The notes beneath the pieces were generated by a model. That model ran no database searches. It was not told the DNA's origin and worked only from the letters and a program-made list of their open reading frames with translations. Made by a program: the position numbers and the translations under genes. From Micromonospora sp. NBC_01796 (GTDB taxonomy: Bacteria; Actinomycetota; Actinomycetes; Mycobacteriales; Micromonosporaceae), in contig NZ_CP109078.1 in NCBI RefSeq assembly GCF_035917455.1, forward strand, positions 5,192,001-5,256,000: a stretch of 64,000 nucleotides of DNA. The letters run 5' to 3'. The stretch's first letter is position 1. Every line of letters begins with the position of its first letter. Below are positions 29,507 to 37,250 of this stretch, piece by piece.

Positions 29507-30277
29507 ATGACCGTGGCGGTGCGCGTGATCCCCTGTCTCGACGTGGACGCCGGGCGGGTGGTCAAGGGGGTCAACTTCCTCGACCTGCGCGATGCCGGCG
29601 ACCCGGTCGAGCTGGCCGCCGCGTACGACCGGGCCGGTGCGGACGAGCTGACCTTCCTCGACGTGACGGCCTCGGTCGACGACCGGGGCACCATGCTCGA
29701 CGTAGTACGCCGTACCGCCGAGTCGGTTTTCATCCCGTTGACGGTCGGCGGCGGCGTACGCAAGGTCGCCGACGTGGACACCCTGCTGCGTGCCGGTGCC
29801 GACAAGGTCGGGGTCAACACCGCCGCGATCGCCCGACCGGAGCTGATCGCCGAGATCGCCGAACGGTTCGGCAGCCAGGTCCTGGTGCTCTCGCTGGACG
29901 TACGCCGGGCACCGGCCGGCACCACCACGCCGAGCGGGTTCGAGGTCACCACCCACGGCGGACGCCGGGGGACCGGGCTGGACGCGGTCGAGTGGGCGCG
30001 GCGGGCCGCCGAGCTGGGCGCCGGGGAGATCCTGCTCAACTCGATGGACGCCGACGGCACCAAGGCCGGGTTCGACCTGGCCCTGATCGGGGCGGTCCGG
30101 CAGGTGGTCGAGGTCCCGGTGGTCGCCAGCGGGGGCGCGGGCGCGGTGACCGACTTCCCCCCGGCGGTCGACGCGGGCGCCGACGCGGTCCTCGCCGCCA
30201 GCGTCTTCCACTTCGGCGAACTCACCATCGCCGACGTCAAGAACGCCCTCCAAACCGCCGGCCACCCCACCCGCTAG
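29507..30277 (+). CDS. hisF: Imidazole glycerol phosphate synthase, cyclase subunit HisF
   Basis: HisF uses ammonia from HisH to form IGP and AICAR from PRFAR. The 256-residue barrel has the catalytic Asp in [16 protein letters not shown] near residue 11 and its partner in [14 protein letters not shown] near 180. Phosphate loops are present ([23 protein letters not shown]). It is separated from hisA by the ohrR-ohr-oxidoreductase cassette. A long inverted repeat follows 30 bp after the stop. Confidence 0.96.
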   Translation: MTVAVRVIPCLDVDAGRVVKGVNFLDLRDAGDPVELAAAYDRAGADELTFLDVTASVDDRGTMLDVVRRTAESVFIPLTVGGGVRKVADVDTLLRAGADKVGVNTAAIARPELIAEIAERFGSQVLVLSLDVRRAPAGTTTPSGFEVTTHGGRRGTGLDAVEWARRAAELGAGEILLNSMDADGTKAGFDLALIGAVRQVVEVPVVASGGAGAVTDFPPAVDAGADAVLAASVFHFGELTIADVKNALQTAGHPTR

Positions 30278-30306
30278 CCCCCGGCCCGTCCGCCCGTCCG
30301 GGGTTC

Positions 30307-30383
30307 CGACGATCTTGCAGTTGTGGTGCCCGAATCGGGGTACTCATCCGGATTTGCGTACCACCACAAGTGCAAGATCGTCG
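30307..30383. repeat. Long inverted repeat between hisF and a convergent gene (probable bidirectional terminator)
   Basis: Arms 30307-30328 and 30362-30383 are 22 bp each and pair with a single mismatch. They begin CGACGATCTTGCA and end TTGTGGTG. The 33-nt loop holds a small CCCGA/TCGGG stem. The arms are A/T-rich compared with the surroundings. The repeat sits exactly between two convergent genes. Confidence 0.8.
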
Positions 30384-30385
30384 GG

Positions 30386-30847
30386 CTATCCGGGGTCGTT
30401 TTCGGGGGAGCGGCGGGGGTGGGGGATGGTGGTGCGGGCGGAGAACTCGAGCACTGCGGCGGCGTGTTCGTCCTCGTGGAGTTCCCAGTCCGTGGCCTCG
30501 CCCGGAGCGGCTCGCCGGCTCAGCACCGCGTGCACCGTCTCGACCGCACTGGCCAGGCCGCCGCGCGGGCGCGTACGCCAGAGGTGTTCGCCGGCCGGGG
30601 TGACCCGGAACCAGCCGTCCGCCACGTTGATCAGCTCGGCACCGGCGAGTCGGCGTACGGCCGCCTCGACCTCGTGCCGGCCGGGGATGGCGTGGTTGAG
30701 GTGGTCAGCGGTGGAGAGGACGTCGGCGAGGCGTACGCCCTCGGGGCGGCGGGTGGTCGCGGACCGTCGGTGTCGCCCGGCGCCTCCGGCGATCACGAGC
30801 GACACGAAGATCCAGGCGTCTGCCCAACGCCACCCCTCATCCCCCAT
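30386..30847 (-). CDS. Conserved small protein, winged-helix-like, function unknown
   Basis: About 153 residues, starting MGDEGWRWADAWIFVSL. A segment LADVLSTADHLNHAIPGRHEVEAAVRRLAGAELINVADGWFRVTPAGEHLWR has the look of a small winged helix (helix-turn-helix plus GWFRVTPAGE wing). The stretch AVETVHAVLSRR is helical. ATG 30847 has CATCAT 6 nt upstream and no ribosome site, so it may be leaderless. An upstream GTG would add 31 residues without clear coding character. It could be a DNA-binding regulator, but this is uncertain. Confidence 0.7.
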   Translation of the reverse strand: MGDEGWRWADAWIFVSLVIAGGAGRHRRSATTRRPEGVRLADVLSTADHLNHAIPGRHEVEAAVRRLAGAELINVADGWFRVTPAGEHLWRTRPRGGLASAVETVHAVLSRRAAPGEATDWELHEDEHAAAVLEFSARTTIPHPRRSPENDPG

Positions 30848-30950
30848 GGGCAAATGATGCCGTGTGATCGCCGTGGAGGGAACCATTGCGGGGACTGTGT
30901 TTCCCGCCTCACCCGCTCCCGAGCCCCGGACCTGCGACAACGAACCCTGT

Positions 30951-31613
30951 CTATGCCGGTCCGGCGGCTGTGGCGGCCGGCTGCCCGGGGGCCGGACCGG
31001 CGGCGGTGGGCGGGATGTGGAACATCGGGATGAACAGGTGGGCGAGCGGCCCGATGGCGAGCGCGTACACGACCGTGCCGACGCCGACCGTGCCGCCGAG
31101 CAGTACGCCGACCGCGAGCACCCCGACCTCGATCACCGTACGGACCAGCCGGATGGAGCGCCCCGGGCGGCGGGCGACAAAGCCGGTCATCAGCCCGTCG
31201 CGGGGACCGGGGCCGAGTCGGGCACCCAGGTAGAGACCGGTGGCCACCCCGTTGAGCAGGATCCCGGCGACCAGGAACCCGATCCGGGCGGCGAGCGCCG
31301 ACGGGGTGGGCAGGACGTACTGCCCGGCGTCGACCACCAGCCCGATCACCACCACGTTGCTGACCGTGCCGATGCCGGGGCGCTGCCGCAGCGGGATCCA
31401 GAGCAGCAGTACCAGGGCGCCGACCACGATGACCACCGTGCCGAAGGAGAGCCCGGTGCGTTCGGCCAGGCCCTGGTGGAAGACGTCCCACGGGTCCAGG
31501 CCGAGCGTCGACTCGAGCATCAGCGCCATGCTGAAGCCGTAGAGGATCAGGCCGGCGAAGAGCTGCACGAGGCGCCGGGTCAGCCGGTCACGGAGGTTGC
31601 CAATCTGGGTCAC
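30951..31613 (-). CDS. YczE/YitT-like integral membrane protein
   Basis: A 220-residue protein with five to six hydrophobic segments: LVQLFAGLILYGFSMALML, FGTVVIVVGALVLLLWIPL, IGFLVAGILLNGVATGLYLG and others. It contains the family motif GLDPWDVFHQGLAERTG and GPGPRDGLMTG (COG2364/YczE). The YczE function is unknown but these genes are repeatedly found beside MocR-type regulators, as here (divergent). GTG 31613 has TAGAGT exactly 7 nt upstream and no ribosome site, a leaderless arrangement. A far longer open frame upstream is antisense to the regulator and was ignored. Confidence 0.85.
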   Translation of the reverse strand: MTQIGNLRDRLTRRLVQLFAGLILYGFSMALMLESTLGLDPWDVFHQGLAERTGLSFGTVVIVVGALVLLLWIPLRQRPGIGTVSNVVVIGLVVDAGQYVLPTPSALAARIGFLVAGILLNGVATGLYLGARLGPGPRDGLMTGFVARRPGRSIRLVRTVIEVGVLAVGVLLGGTVGVGTVVYALAIGPLAHLFIPMFHIPPTAAGPAPGQPAATAAGPA

Positions 31614-31704
31614 GGATGCCACTCTAAGTACCAATTCGAGGGCCGGAAGATAGCCAATTGAGGGTGGGTGGCCATGACGGTGCTGGTACGTGGCACGCAA
31701 TTGG
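31600..31704. promoter_or_regulatory. CCAAT-type direct repeats between yczE and the MocR gene
   Basis: CCAATTCGAGGG (from 31631) and CCAATTGAGGG (from 31654) are direct repeats with starts 23 bp apart, about two helical turns. A partial CCAATCTGGG begins at 31600 and an inverted AATTGG lies at 31699-31704. MocR regulators are known to bind direct repeats, so this is a good operator candidate for the divergent pair. Confidence 0.5.
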
Positions 31705-33134
31705 CTCGCCTGCTGGGTCAGTGGCACTCGTTGCCGGGCCGCCGCCGCAGTCCCGACTACCTCGCCCTCGCCAGTTCCGTACGCGGACTGCTCGCCGACG
31801 GTCGGCTGCCGTTGGGCGTACGACTCCCGGCCGAACGTGAGCTGGCCGAGGCGCTGCTGGTCAGCCGTACCACGGTCACCGCCGCGTACCGGGAGTTGCG
31901 CGAGAGCGGCCACCTCAACAGCCGGCGCGGCGCCGGAAGCTGGACCATGCTCCCCGGTGGACACCGGGTCGCCAGCTCCGGCCTCTGGACCCCGCAGGAC
32001 GACCTCGACATGATCGACCTCGGCTGCGCCGCGCTCGCCGCGCCGGCCCAACTGGTGCCGGCCGCCCGCGCCGCCGCCGAGGACCTGCCCCGCTACCTCG
32101 GCGGCGCCGGTTACCACCCGACCGGCATCGTCGAACTGCGCGAGGCGATCGCCTGCGGTTACACCGATCGCGGACTGCCGACCAGCGCCGAGCAGATCAT
32201 GGTCACCAGTGGCACCCAGCACGCGCTGGATCTGGTGCTGCGGCTGGCCCTGCCGACCGGCGGCAGCGTACTGGTCGAGTCGCCCACCTATCCGAACGCG
32301 CTGGCCGCGCTGGCCGCACGGCGGGCCCGGATCGCCACCCACGGCCTGGCGCCGGGCGGATCCGGGTGGGACGGGGAACTGCTGCTCAGTGCGTTGCGCC
32401 AGAGCCGGCCACGACTGGCCTACCTGATCCCGGAGTTCCAGAACCCGACCGGGCACCTGATGTCGGCCGACCTGCGCGAGCGGGTGGTCGCTGCGGCCCA
32501 CGCCGGTGGCACCGACCTGGTCGTCGACGAGTCCTTCGTGGACCTGCCGCTGACCGACGCCCCGATGCCACCGCCCGTGGCCGTCTTCGACCGGCACTCC
32601 CGGGTGATCTCGATCGGCGGCATGAGCAAGCCGTACTGGGGCGGCCTGCGCATCGGCTGGGTACGCGCCTCGGCACCCCAGGTGCAGCGGCTGGCGGCGG
32701 CCCGGGTCGGTGTCGACATGGCCAGCCCGGTGCTGGACCAACTGGTCGCCGTACGCCTGCTCGCCGACGCCCCGACGATCGTGGCCGCCCGCCGGGCCCA
32801 GTTGGCCGAGCAGCGCGACGCCCTGCTCGCCGTGTTGCGCGAGTCGCTGCCGGACTGGCAGGTCACCGTGCCGCAGGGCGGGGTGACCCTCTGGGCGGAA
32901 CTGGACGGGCCGATCTCCAGCGCCCTGTCCCGGGCCGCCGAGGAGGTCGGCGTACGGCTCGCCCCCGGTCCCCGGTTCGGCCTCGACGGAACCCTCGAAC
33001 GTTTCCTGCGGCTGCCGTTCACCCTGCCGGCCGCGGACCTGGTGGAGGCGGTGCACCGGATCGCGGCGGTCCGCTACGACCTGGACCGCTCGGCCGCCCG
33101 CCCGCAGTGGAGAGAACCCGCCGTCATCGCGTGA
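31674..33134 (+). CDS. MocR-type regulator (GntR HTH fused to PLP aminotransferase)
   Basis: A 486-residue MocR/PdxR-family protein. The N-terminal GntR winged helix spans about 28-90 (LPAERELAEALLVSRTTVTAAYRELRESGHL). An aminotransferase fold I domain follows, with HPTGIVELREAIA, EFQNPTGHLM, VVDESFVDL and the PLP lysine in GGMSKPYWGG near residue 319. ATG 31674 is preferred to GTG 31668 for its spacing from GAGGGTGG. It is divergent from yczE and is the likely regulator of that membrane protein. The effector is unknown, possibly PLP or an amino compound. Confidence 0.88.
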   Translation: MTVLVRGTQLARLLGQWHSLPGRRRSPDYLALASSVRGLLADGRLPLGVRLPAERELAEALLVSRTTVTAAYRELRESGHLNSRRGAGSWTMLPGGHRVASSGLWTPQDDLDMIDLGCAALAAPAQLVPAARAAAEDLPRYLGGAGYHPTGIVELREAIACGYTDRGLPTSAEQIMVTSGTQHALDLVLRLALPTGGSVLVESPTYPNALAALAARRARIATHGLAPGGSGWDGELLLSALRQSRPRLAYLIPEFQNPTGHLMSADLRERVVAAAHAGGTDLVVDESFVDLPLTDAPMPPPVAVFDRHSRVISIGGMSKPYWGGLRIGWVRASAPQVQRLAAARVGVDMASPVLDQLVAVRLLADAPTIVAARRAQLAEQRDALLAVLRESLPDWQVTVPQGGVTLWAELDGPISSALSRAAEEVGVRLAPGPRFGLDGTLERFLRLPFTLPAADLVEAVHRIAAVRYDLDRSAARPQWREPAVIA

Positions 33135-33142
33135 GACCGCGC

Positions 33143-33193
33143 GTCGGGAAGGGCCCCCGTTGTCGGATTCCGAGGCAAGGGGCCCTTCCTGAC
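33143..33193. repeat. GGGCCC-type inverted repeat between convergent genes (probable terminator)
   Basis: Arms 33143-33157 and 33179-33193 pair at 14 of 15 positions, core GGAAGGGCCCC/GGGGCCCTTCC, with a 21-nt loop. It lies between the convergent MocR and acyl-CoA ligase genes. Confidence 0.75.
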
Positions 33194-33227
33194 CCTCGAC
33201 CGGGGGAGCGGCCGAGCGCGGTGGGGA

Positions 33228-35054
33228 TCAGATCTCGGCGAGCGAGCCCTGGTACAACTTGTCGATCTCGTCGGCGAAGTTCGCCTCCACGCCGCGACGC
33301 TTGATCTTCAGCGAGGGGGTCAGCTCCCCGTCCTCGATGGTCAGGTCGCGGGGCAGGATGCTGACCTTCTTGATCGTCTCCCAGCGGTTGAGCTTGCCGT
33401 TCAGCTCCTGCACGAAGCCGTCGACCATGGCGCGTACCTCGGCGGAGCCGACGATCTCGGCGTACGGCTTGCCGGCCAGCGGGCCGCCGACCGCCCAGCC
33501 GGCGATCGCGTCCGGGTCCAGGGTGACCAGCATGACGCAGTAGTTGCGGGCCTGGCCGATCACCAGCGCCTGCGAGGTGTACGGGCACAGCGCCTTGAAC
33601 AGGCCCTCGATGTGCGACGGCGCGATGTACTTGCCGCCGGACGTCTTGACCAGGTCCTTCTTCCGGTCGGTGATCTTCAGGTAGCCCTGCTCGTCGAGCG
33701 TCCCGATGTCACCGGTGCGGAAGAAGCCGTCCTCGGTGAACGCGGCGGCGGTCTCCGCCGGCAGGTTGTGGTAACCGCGCATCACCGGGGCGCCGCGCAG
33801 CAGCACCTCACCGTCGGAGTCGATCTTGCATTCGAGGTCGCCGAGGCGCTGGCCGACCGTACCGATCCTGAGTTTGCCGGGCCGGTTGACGAAGTTGCCG
33901 GCGCTGGTCTCGGTCAGCCCGTACCCCTCCGAGATCGGCAGGTTCGCGGCAGCGAAGAACGCGCCGATCTCCGGGCTCAGCGGGGCGGCCCCGGAGACCA
34001 TCACCCGGATCCGCCCGCCGAGCCGGGCCTGCAACTTGCTGAAGACCAGCTTCTCGGCCAGCCGGTAGCGGAACGCGAGCCCTCCCGGCACCGGTGAGCC
34101 GGCCTGTTCGAGCCGGACCTTCTCCTTGCCGGTACGGACCGCCCAGGCGAAGATCTTCGCCTTGGCCCCACCGCCGGACTGGGCCGTGGTGACGGTCTTG
34201 TTGTAGACCTTCTCGAACACCCGGGGCGCCCCGCACATCAGCGTCGGCCGGACCACGGAGAGCAGGTCGACCAGTTTGTCCACCCGCCCGTCGACGTAGG
34301 TCGGCAGGCCGACGTGGATCACGCCGCAGATCAGCGTCTTGCCGAACGAGTGCGACAGCGGGAGCCAGAGGTACTGCAGGTCGTCCGGCCGGAGCAACTC
34401 GAACTCGGCCTGCCGTACGCCCTCCCAGACCCAACCGGCGTGCAGCAGCTCGACGCCCTTGGGGCGGCCGGTGGTGCCCGAGGTGTAGATCAGGGTGGCC
34501 AGGTCGTCCCCGCCGATCTCCGCCACGATCCGCTCGATCAGCTCGGGGTCCCGGTCGAGTGCCTGCGTACCCCGGATCTCCAGGTCGGCGAGGGTGATCT
34601 GGGGGATGGCGGCGGCCGGGTCGGCCGTGCCGTCGATGAGGACGACGTGGGTCAGCGCGGGCAGGTCCGCCCCCGCGATCTTGCCGGCCTGGGTGGCGTT
34701 CTCCGCGATCAGCACCCGGGAGCCGGAGTCGGCCACGATGAAACTGGCGTCCTGCGGCTCGGTTGTCGGGTAGACCGTGGTGGTCGCGCCACCCGCGCAC
34801 ATGATGCCGAGGTCGGCGACGACCCAGTCGAGCCGGGTGTTGGCCAGGATCGCCACCCGGTCCTCCCGCCCGACGCCGAGTTCGCGCAGGCCGGCGGCGA
34901 CCGCCTTGGCCCGCTGGCCGACCTGTGACCAGGTCAACCAGACCGGGCCGGAGTCGTCCGGGGCGGGGTAACCGAACGCCTGTCGGTCGGGGGTGGCGGT
35001 GACGCGCTGCAGGAACATGTCCGGGACGGACCGGTACGGGAGGTCGAAAGCCAT
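33228..35054 (-). CDS. Long-chain fatty-acid--CoA ligase (FadD15-like)
   Basis: A 608-residue AMP-forming ligase that activates fatty acids to acyl-CoA via an acyl-adenylate. The motifs are YTSGTTGRPKGVEL near residue 190, EGYGLTETSAG near 374, DGFFRTGDIGTLDEQGYLKITDRKKDL near 450 and TSGGKYIAPSHIE. Length and the DRKKDL...GGKYIAP ending match the FadD15/FACS clade used in lipid catabolism and remodelling. The start ATG is preceded by about 35 A/T-rich bases. The gene stands alone between a MocR gene and the divergent protease. Confidence 0.9.
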   Translation of the reverse strand: MAFDLPYRSVPDMFLQRVTATPDRQAFGYPAPDDSGPVWLTWSQVGQRAKAVAAGLRELGVGREDRVAILANTRLDWVVADLGIMCAGGATTTVYPTTEPQDASFIVADSGSRVLIAENATQAGKIAGADLPALTHVVLIDGTADPAAAIPQITLADLEIRGTQALDRDPELIERIVAEIGGDDLATLIYTSGTTGRPKGVELLHAGWVWEGVRQAEFELLRPDDLQYLWLPLSHSFGKTLICGVIHVGLPTYVDGRVDKLVDLLSVVRPTLMCGAPRVFEKVYNKTVTTAQSGGGAKAKIFAWAVRTGKEKVRLEQAGSPVPGGLAFRYRLAEKLVFSKLQARLGGRIRVMVSGAAPLSPEIGAFFAAANLPISEGYGLTETSAGNFVNRPGKLRIGTVGQRLGDLECKIDSDGEVLLRGAPVMRGYHNLPAETAAAFTEDGFFRTGDIGTLDEQGYLKITDRKKDLVKTSGGKYIAPSHIEGLFKALCPYTSQALVIGQARNYCVMLVTLDPDAIAGWAVGGPLAGKPYAEIVGSAEVRAMVDGFVQELNGKLNRWETIKKVSILPRDLTIEDGELTPSLKIKRRGVEANFADEIDKLYQGSLAEI

Positions 35055-35110
35055 GAGGGGGTCAGCCTTCCGAATATGGGTGCGTGACGGGCATCACGTT
35101 AAATGTTGGT

Positions 35111-35122
35111 TACTAGACAGTA
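35111..35122. promoter_or_regulatory. Candidate operator in the fadD upstream region
   Basis: TACT-AGAC-AGTA is an inverted repeat in an A/T-rich stretch about 57-68 bp before the acyl-CoA ligase start. TetR-type regulators of fatty-acid genes in actinobacteria use TACTNNNNAGTA-like sites, so it may be such an operator. No regulator gene is adjacent. Confidence 0.3.
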
Positions 35123-35303
35123 TTGCGTGGGGTCCGGCTCGGCTACCCCCGGAGCGACCGGGGCGCTCAGTAGCCGAAAGGCCGGTACCCCGATGGGCCG
35201 GTCGGTGCGTGATATGAGGATTTCGATATAGAGCGCAGATGATGTTATTACATAGGCTGACCTCGATCGATCCATCTCGGGACGGTCAGGGAGGAGTCGG
35301 AAG

Positions 35304-36533
35304 ATGACACGTGCGGACTTGCGCTACGCGCGCCGGCTGGCGCTCGGAATCTTCGTCGCGGCGGCGACCGCCGCGGTAGCCACCACCACCCCGGCGGCCG
35401 CCGCACCGGCAACCGGCGAGGTACGGCTCGCGGGTAGCCCGAACGCGGTCGCGGGCAGCTACATCGTGGTCCTCAAGGACGGCGCCGTCGGCGCGGCGGC
35501 CGGCACGGCACGGGCCGCCACGGCGGTACCGACCAAGGCCGGCGAACTGGCCGACAAGTACGGCGGCAGCGTCGCCCAGGTGTACGGCACGGCCCTGAAC
35601 GGCTTCGAGGCCCGGCTGAGCGCCAAGGCGGCCCAGCGCCTCGCCGCCCACCCCGACGTCGCGTACGTCGAGCAGGACCAGGTGGTGTCGATCAACGCCA
35701 CCCAGACCAACCCGCCGTCCTGGGGGCTGGACCGCATCGACCAGCGCAACCTGCCGTTGAACCGCTCGTACACGTACCCGAACACCGCCAGCAACGTGCG
35801 GGCGTACATCATCGACACCGGCATCCGCTTCTCGCACAACGACTTCGGCGGCCGGGCCACCAGCGGTTACGACGCGGTCGACGGCGGTTCGGCCGACGAC
35901 TGCAACGGGCACGGCACGCACGTCGCCGGCACCGTCGGCGGCTCCGCGTACGGGGTGGCCAAGGCGGTCCGGCTGGTCGGCGTACGGGTGCTCAACTGCT
36001 CCGGCAGCGGCACCAACGCCGGTGTCATCGCCGGCGTCAACTGGGTCACCCAGAACGCGGTGAAGCCCGCGGTGGCCAACATGAGCCTCGGTGGCGGCGC
36101 CAGCACCGCGCTGGACAACGCGGTCGCCAGCTCGATCAGCTCCGGCGTGACGTACGCCCTGGCGGCCGGCAACTCCAGCGCCAACGCCTGCAACTCGTCG
36201 CCGGCCCGTACCCCCTCGGCGATCACCGTCGGCGCCACCACCAGCACCGACGCCCGCGCGTCGTACTCGAACTACGGCACCTGCCTGGACATCTTCGCGC
36301 CGGGTTCGTCGATCACCTCGGCCTGGTACACCAGTAACACCGCGACCAACAGCATCAGCGGTACGTCGATGGCCTCGCCGCACGTGGCCGGCGCGGCGGC
36401 CCTGGTGCTCTCGACCAACCCGACCTACACCCCGACCCAGGTACGCAACTACCTCTACAACAACGCGACCCAGAACGTGGTCACCAACCCCGGCAGCGGT
36501 TCGCCGAACCGCCTGCTCTTCGTGGTCAACTGA
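35304..36533 (+). CDS. Secreted subtilisin-like serine protease (S8, proteinase K type)
   Basis: A 409-residue pre-pro-protease. Order: signal peptide (residues 1-34, RRLALGIFVAAATAAVA... cut near AAAAPA), inhibitor I9 propeptide (about 48-130, GSYIVVLKDG...HPDVAYVEQDQ) and the mature catalytic domain from about 138 (NPPSWGLDRIDQRNLPLN). The triad is Asp in YIIDTG near 172, His in CNGHGTHVAG near 204 and Ser in SGTSMASPHVAG near 355. SLGGGAS and AAGNSS form the oxyanion and substrate region. It resembles aqualysin and proteinase K enzymes. GGGAGGAG precedes the ATG. Confidence 0.94.
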   Translation: MTRADLRYARRLALGIFVAAATAAVATTTPAAAAPATGEVRLAGSPNAVAGSYIVVLKDGAVGAAAGTARAATAVPTKAGELADKYGGSVAQVYGTALNGFEARLSAKAAQRLAAHPDVAYVEQDQVVSINATQTNPPSWGLDRIDQRNLPLNRSYTYPNTASNVRAYIIDTGIRFSHNDFGGRATSGYDAVDGGSADDCNGHGTHVAGTVGGSAYGVAKAVRLVGVRVLNCSGSGTNAGVIAGVNWVTQNAVKPAVANMSLGGGASTALDNAVASSISSGVTYALAAGNSSANACNSSPARTPSAITVGATTSTDARASYSNYGTCLDIFAPGSSITSAWYTSNTATNSISGTSMASPHVAGAAALVLSTNPTYTPTQVRNYLYNNATQNVVTNPGSGSPNRLLFVVN

Positions 36534-36561
36534 CATCTCCGGTCGACCACCTGAACGACCC

Positions 36562-36604
36562 GGTGCCCGGCCCGGCGTCCCCGAGGGGAGCCGAGCCGGG
36601 CATC
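36562..36604. terminator. Stem-loop between the protease and the PepSY gene
   Basis: GGTGCCCGGCCCGGC (36562-36576) pairs with GCCGAGCCGGGCATC (36590-36604) with two mismatches and a 13-nt loop. It lies between convergent genes and can act in both directions. Confidence 0.6.
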
Positions 36605-36644
36605 GGCTCGTCCAGGTCACCGTGGGCGGTGACGGCGGGACCGC

Positions 36645-37148
36645 TCAGTCGTCGTCCCCGTCGTTGTCGTCATCGCCCCTGTCGTCGTCGTCCGAGTCGG
36701 CCGGCTCGTCCTCGGCCTTCACGATCTCCCCGTTGACCGCGTCGACGTCCACCTCGTACTCGGTCCGGTCCTTGGTGATCTCCACGCTCCAGACCTCCCG
36801 ACCGTGCTCCTGCTCCCGCTCCACCTCGGTGACCTGTCCACCGCCGGAGCGGCCGAGCGCGATCTCGGTGGCCCGGTCGCGCCCGATCTCACCGGTCCCG
36901 GCCGGCGTGCCGCTCGCCGTACCGGTCGGTACGCCGGTGGCGCTCGGCGCCGGGCTGCCGGACAACCCGGTCGACGGCTGCCCGGTCGGGGTCGCGCCGG
37001 GGTCGCCGCTCGGTGTCCCGGTCGGCATGGCGAGCGCGGTCGAGTTCGTCCGGTTGTTGTCCACCCCGGCGGCGGCGGCACCGATCCCGGTGCCCACGAC
37101 GGCGGCGATCGCCCCACCGGTGATCAGGATCAAAGTCTTGCGGTTCAC
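36645..37148 (-). CDS. PepSY domain membrane-anchored protein
   Basis: A 167-residue product beginning at GTG 37148 (MNRKTLILITGGAIAAVVG) because GAGGAGG lies just upstream; an earlier in-frame ATG lacks a site. One N-terminal membrane segment or signal anchor is followed by a Thr/Pro/Gly-rich linker and a PepSY domain from about 100 (IGRDRATEIALGRSGGGQVTEVERE...VWSVEITKDRTEYEVDVDAVNGEIVKAE). A run of Asp ends the protein. PepSY domains are extracytoplasmic and often accompany two-component systems, as here: the kinase and regulator genes lie upstream on the same strand. Confidence 0.88.
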   Translation of the reverse strand: MNRKTLILITGGAIAAVVGTGIGAAAAGVDNNRTNSTALAMPTGTPSGDPGATPTGQPSTGLSGSPAPSATGVPTGTASGTPAGTGEIGRDRATEIALGRSGGGQVTEVEREQEHGREVWSVEITKDRTEYEVDVDAVNGEIVKAEDEPADSDDDDRGDDDNDGDDD

Positions 37149-37250
37149 GGCGAACCTCCTCGAACGGGCTGCGTCGCCCAACTGGCTGTGTCGTCCAGAA
37201 GGTTCGCCCGGCGGGGGATAGCGGCGCGCTGTGTGAGTGCTAAGGCGAGG

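Noticed and set aside
30848-30940. Upstream extension of the 30386-30847 gene
   Set aside because: The added residues look non-coding and the -10-like CATCAT lies 6 nt before the shorter start.
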